This document shows, piece by piece, positions 61,437 to 64,000 of a stretch of 64,000 bases of DNA. A model generated the notes under the pieces. The model was given only the letters and a program-made list of their open reading frames with translations. It was not told where the DNA came from and did no database searches. The stretch's first letter is position 1; every line of letters starts with the position of its first letter. This DNA is from Chryseobacterium sp. CY350. Its GTDB lineage: Bacteria > Bacteroidota > Bacteroidia > Flavobacteriales > Weeksellaceae. The position numbers and the translations under genes are program-made. Where the stretch lies: positions 2,790,001-2,854,000 of the forward strand of contig NZ_CP116034.1 in the NCBI RefSeq assembly GCF_027945075.1, written 5' to 3'.

Positions 61437-62877
61437 TGTTATCTTTTTTGGGAGGAAATTTCTTTTTGAATTTCTTTTTTGGAGGTTGCTGCACTTTCTG
61501 ATCAGGATTTACATTCGCTTCTACTTTATCTACCTGAACCTTTGGTTGCTGCTTTGGCGGTCTTTGATTTGGGTTCTGGTTGGGATTAGGTTTTGCGTTA
61601 GGATTCGTATTTCTAGGTCTTTCAGAATTTACAGGTTTTTCATTTGAAGATCTTTCTGTCTTTTGAGGCCTGTCATTTCTGTCAGTCCTTTCCGGACGGT
61701 CTTTTCGTGGTCCCTGATTGTTATTGGGTCTGTTTTGATTTGGATTTTGACCTTGATTCTGGTTTCTGTTTTTGTTGAAACCTCCTCTGTTTTTCTTTTC
61801 AAATCTGTCAACACTGTTTTCCTGAATAAGATCTACACTTGGCAAAGCGATATCCGGAACTTTCAACTCTTCAAGCGGAAGTATTCTTTCGCCCTTTTTG
61901 TTTTGAGCAATCAGTTTTTTAACTAAATCAATATCGAAATCATACCAAGCCATTGAGCTGTCAACATATGCAAACCACATTTTCTTCTTGAAAACGTCGA
62001 TTTTAATACAAAAAGCTCTTCCTTTTTCCGTATCCAACATCGTTGAAGACGATGGGAAGTGACTTAATGCATCCAGATAACTGTCTAATTCATAATTGAG
62101 ACAACACTTCAGTTTTCCACATTGCCCTGCCAATTTTTGAGGATTGATGCTTAATTGCTGATATCTTGCGACATTGGTATTTACCGATCTGAAATCTGTC
62201 AGCCAGGTTGAGCAGCACAATTCTCTTCCACAAGAACCAATTCCACCGATTTTTGCAGCTTCCTGTCTGAAACCAATCTGTTTCATATCGATTTTTGTTC
62301 TGAACGTTCCTGCGAACTCTTTAATCAACATCCTGAAATCTACACGATTATCTGCCGTGTAATAGAAAGTGACTTTTGACCCGTCTCCCTGATATTCCAC
62401 ATCAGTAATCTTCATTTCAAGACCTAATCTGTGAGATATTTTTCGCGCGTCTACCTTTACGGGCTCTTCTTTTTTTCTCGCTTCCTGCCAGACTTCAATG
62501 TCTTTTTGATTGGCAAGCCTGTATATTTTGAGTGGGTCTTCAGTTGAAAATCTTTTCTTTTTCATCTGAATTTTTACCAGTTCTCCTGAGAGACTTACCA
62601 CTCCTACATCATGTCCGGGGCTAGATTCTACTGTTACTACGCTACCTATATGTAAAGGAATATTGTTTACATTTTTATAAAATGATTTTCTGTCATTTTT
62701 AAATCTAACTTCCACAAAATCACATCGGTTAGATGCTGGGTTCTGTATGTTAGATAACCAATCGAAAACACTTAATTTATAACTATTACCACAGGTATTT
62801 ACACTTTCACAGCCATTCGCGGATTTCGTTCCGCAAGAATGTGCAGAATCGCCGGATGTTTTGCATCCACAACTCAT
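61429..62877 (-). CDS. ricT: RicT/YaaT-like PSP1 domain protein
   Basis: A 482-residue protein. The PSP1/RicT core (about 40-330) has the conserved cysteines GSCGRELCCSTWL (near 213-225) and GQCGKLKCCLNYE. In Bacillus, RicT with RicA and RicF binds Fe-S clusters and affects RNase Y and development. This protein has two additions: an N-terminal Cys-rich segment with seven Cys in 29 residues (MSCGCKT, HSCGTK, NGCESVNTCG) and a low-complexity tail from about 355 rich in Pro, Asn, Gln, Arg and Lys. It overlaps gldH by eight bases. Confidence 0.9.
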   Translation of the reverse strand: MSCGCKTSGDSAHSCGTKSANGCESVNTCGNSYKLSVFDWLSNIQNPASNRCDFVEVRFKNDRKSFYKNVNNIPLHIGSVVTVESSPGHDVGVVSLSGELVKIQMKKKRFSTEDPLKIYRLANQKDIEVWQEARKKEEPVKVDARKISHRLGLEMKITDVEYQGDGSKVTFYYTADNRVDFRMLIKEFAGTFRTKIDMKQIGFRQEAAKIGGIGSCGRELCCSTWLTDFRSVNTNVARYQQLSINPQKLAGQCGKLKCCLNYELDSYLDALSHFPSSSTMLDTEKGRAFCIKIDVFKKKMWFAYVDSSMAWYDFDIDLVKKLIAQNKKGERILPLEELKVPDIALPSVDLIQENSVDRFEKKNRGGFNKNRNQNQGQNPNQNRPNNNQGPRKDRPERTDRNDRPQKTERSSNEKPVNSERPRNTNPNAKPNPNQNPNQRPPKQQPKVQVDKVEANVNPDQKVQQPPKKKFKKKFPPKKDNNA

Positions 62878-62900
62878 ATATTATAATTTATTTAATCTTG

Positions 62901-62929
62901 CAAATTTATTGATTTTTATCTTTACACAA
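62901..62929 (-). promoter_or_regulatory. Promoter of the ricT-gldH-PBP operon
   Basis: The minus strand carries TTG (62927-62929), an 18-bp spacer and TAAATTTG (62901-62908), a full match to the Bacteroidota promoter. The ricT start codon is 23 bp downstream of the -7 box. Confidence 0.7.
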
Positions 62930-63130
62930 TTCCAAAAGTAATAAATCTTTATTTTGTTAAATGTTTAATATTAAACGGTGGCGTATTCTTAAAGAATATT
63001 TTTTCTCTAAAGCCTTTAAAAATAGCTATTTAATGATGAAAATATCTAAAGTGCTATTTTAAACATAATTTTCTTTTATGATTATGTTTAAAATATTAAG
63101 ATTTATTAACAAACGTAATTAAATTAATTT

Positions 63131-63138
63131 TATATTTG
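63131..63138 (+). promoter_or_regulatory. Candidate -7 box of the FadL-like gene
   Basis: TATATTTG matches TAnnTTTG 13 bp before the first ATG, so the leader would be very short. No TTG is found at the -33 distance. Confidence 0.35.
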
Positions 63139-63151
63139 GAATATATAATAA

Positions 63152-64000
63152 ATGTCTATGAAAAAAATATTAGTATCAACTGCTTTGTTGGCTGGGGTTC
63201 TATCTTATGCGGGAGGCTTCAGGGTTTCTCTGCAAGGGGTAAAACAATTGGCGATGGCGCATACCAGTGCTCATGCTGAGGATGCGAGTGTTGCGTTCTT
63301 TAACCCTGCAGGTATGTCGTTCATCCCTTCAAAACTAAGTATTGTTGCAGGAGGTTTCGGCGCAAGTAATAAGGTTACTTTTCAAAATTTAAATACTTTG
63401 CAAAGTACAGAAACAGATAATCCTATCGGTACTCCTATTTATGCTGCGATTGCGTACAAGCCAATCGACAAACTATCTATAGGATTCAGTTTTACAACAC
63501 CTTTCGGTAGTACCATTCAATATCCTTACGACTGGGAAGGTAGAGAAATGGTACAAAAGCTTGAATTAAAAAGTTTTTACTTCCAGCCGATGGTTTCTGT
63601 AAAAATGGCAGACTGGTTGTCTTTCGGAGCAAGTTATATCTATGCTAAAGGACAGGTAAACTGGGATAAAGCCGTTACTCAGTTTGGCGGAACAGTTAAT
63701 ATTAATGACGAAAAAGCAAGTGGCCACGGATATGGTTTTGGTTTCTATTTCAGACCAGATCCTAAGTTTGATCTAAGTATAGCTTACCGTTCACCAGTTG
63801 ATATGAAAGCAAAAAAAGGAACTGCTACATTTACTGTTCCTGCACAAAATACGGTTAACGGATTATTGGGATTAAACAATGCCGGACAAGACGGTTTTAC
63901 CGCTACTTTACCATTGGTTGAAGAATATACAATCGGTATGACGTACAAGGTTACGCCAAAATGGTTGATCTCGGCAGATTTCAATTACCACGGCTGGGAA
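63152..64000 (+). CDS. FadL/OmpP1-type outer-membrane transport protein, 3' partial
   Basis: The frame runs from ATG 63152 (or 63158, MKKILVS) to the right edge with no stop, 283 codons seen. A signal peptide covers about 1-20 (ends LSYAGG). The mature start GGFRVSLQGVKQLAMAHTSA and the NPAG motif in VAFFNPAGMSF match the hatch domain of OmpP1/FadL/TodX porins, followed by beta-barrel strands. These carry long-chain fatty acids or hydrophobic compounds across the outer membrane. The C-terminal barrel lies outside the window. Confidence 0.9.
   Translation, partial: MSMKKILVSTALLAGVLSYAGGFRVSLQGVKQLAMAHTSAHAEDASVAFFNPAGMSFIPSKLSIVAGGFGASNKVTFQNLNTLQSTETDNPIGTPIYAAIAYKPIDKLSIGFSFTTPFGSTIQYPYDWEGREMVQKLELKSFYFQPMVSVKMADWLSFGASYIYAKGQVNWDKAVTQFGGTVNINDEKASGHGYGFGFYFRPDPKFDLSIAYRSPVDMKAKKGTATFTVPAQNTVNGLLGLNNAGQDGFTATLPLVEEYTIGMTYKVTPKWLISADFNYHGWE

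Noticed and set aside
1..64000. CRISPR arrays, IS elements, prophage or restriction genes
   Set aside because: No regularly spaced direct repeats, transposase, integrase, phage structural or cas genes were found on either strand.

Overview
The window reads as chromosomal DNA of a flavobacterium in the Bacteroidota, most likely Chryseobacterium or a close relative in the Weeksellaceae. Support: visibly AT-rich DNA (not computed); -7 promoter boxes of the TAnnTTTG type; type A T9SS sorting domains, GLPGLI, DUF4919, DUF3078 and GldH proteins; an alternative complex III (actABCDEF) operon; and an S46 dipeptidyl-peptidase. No rRNA, tRNA, CRISPR array, IS transposase or phage gene was found. This is mostly core genome. 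The clearest accessory element is a small GxxExxY cassette inside the suf operon.

Layout. 1-8.3 kb: a partial hypothetical gene, peptidase T, HMG-CoA lyase, a DUF6000 protein, an OsmC protein, a sulfurtransferase, a reverse-strand operon (CsaA-like protein, DEDDy exonuclease, DUF59 protein) and the ComM/YifB ATPase. 8.3-14.6 kb: the S46 peptidase, a META-domain lipoprotein and a three-gene secreted/T9SS operon. 14.7-25 kb, forward strand: hflX, two DUF4919 paralogues around a Na+/H+ antiporter, an AlkD-like protein, a set of three uncharacterised envelope proteins, a DUF6122 protein and a ChaA-type antiporter. 25-32 kb: truncated haemoglobin, Kir-type channel with a YkgJ protein, gdhA, dprA, rhomboid protease and a DUF3078 protein. 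32-36.8 kb: the suf Fe-S assembly operon (IscA-type carrier, sufB, GxxExxY cassette, sufC, sufD). 36.9-45 kb: GLPGLI protein, zinc metallopeptidase, two small lipoproteins with a glutathionylspermidine-synthase-like ATP-grasp enzyme, ribH with a TPR protein, apt with a lipoprotein, and a secreted hypothetical protein. 45-53.4 kb: the complete act operon, which passes electrons from menaquinol to periplasmic cytochrome c. 53.5-64 kb: SPOR protein, polytopic membrane protein, T9SS cargo, selO, the ricT-gldH-PBP1A operon and the first part of a FadL/OmpP1 porin.

Most convergent gene pairs share strong hairpins usable on both strands. Several genes have a recognisable flavobacterial promoter; gdhA, the SPOR gene and ricT have the best (TTG, 18-19 bp, TAAATTTG).

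The observations most worth following are: (1) a 0.62-kb GxxExxY cassette with about 90-bp imperfect inverted repeats that almost exactly fills the sufB-sufC gap, with a related gene-less repeat at 41976-42076; (2) the ATP-grasp amidoligase next to two tiny lipoproteins, one with a C-terminus resembling YgiB; (3) the DUF4919/antiporter sandwich and the adjacent envelope-protein set; (4) RicT with an added N-terminal cysteine cluster and a Pro/Asn-rich tail, fused by gene overlap to gldH.
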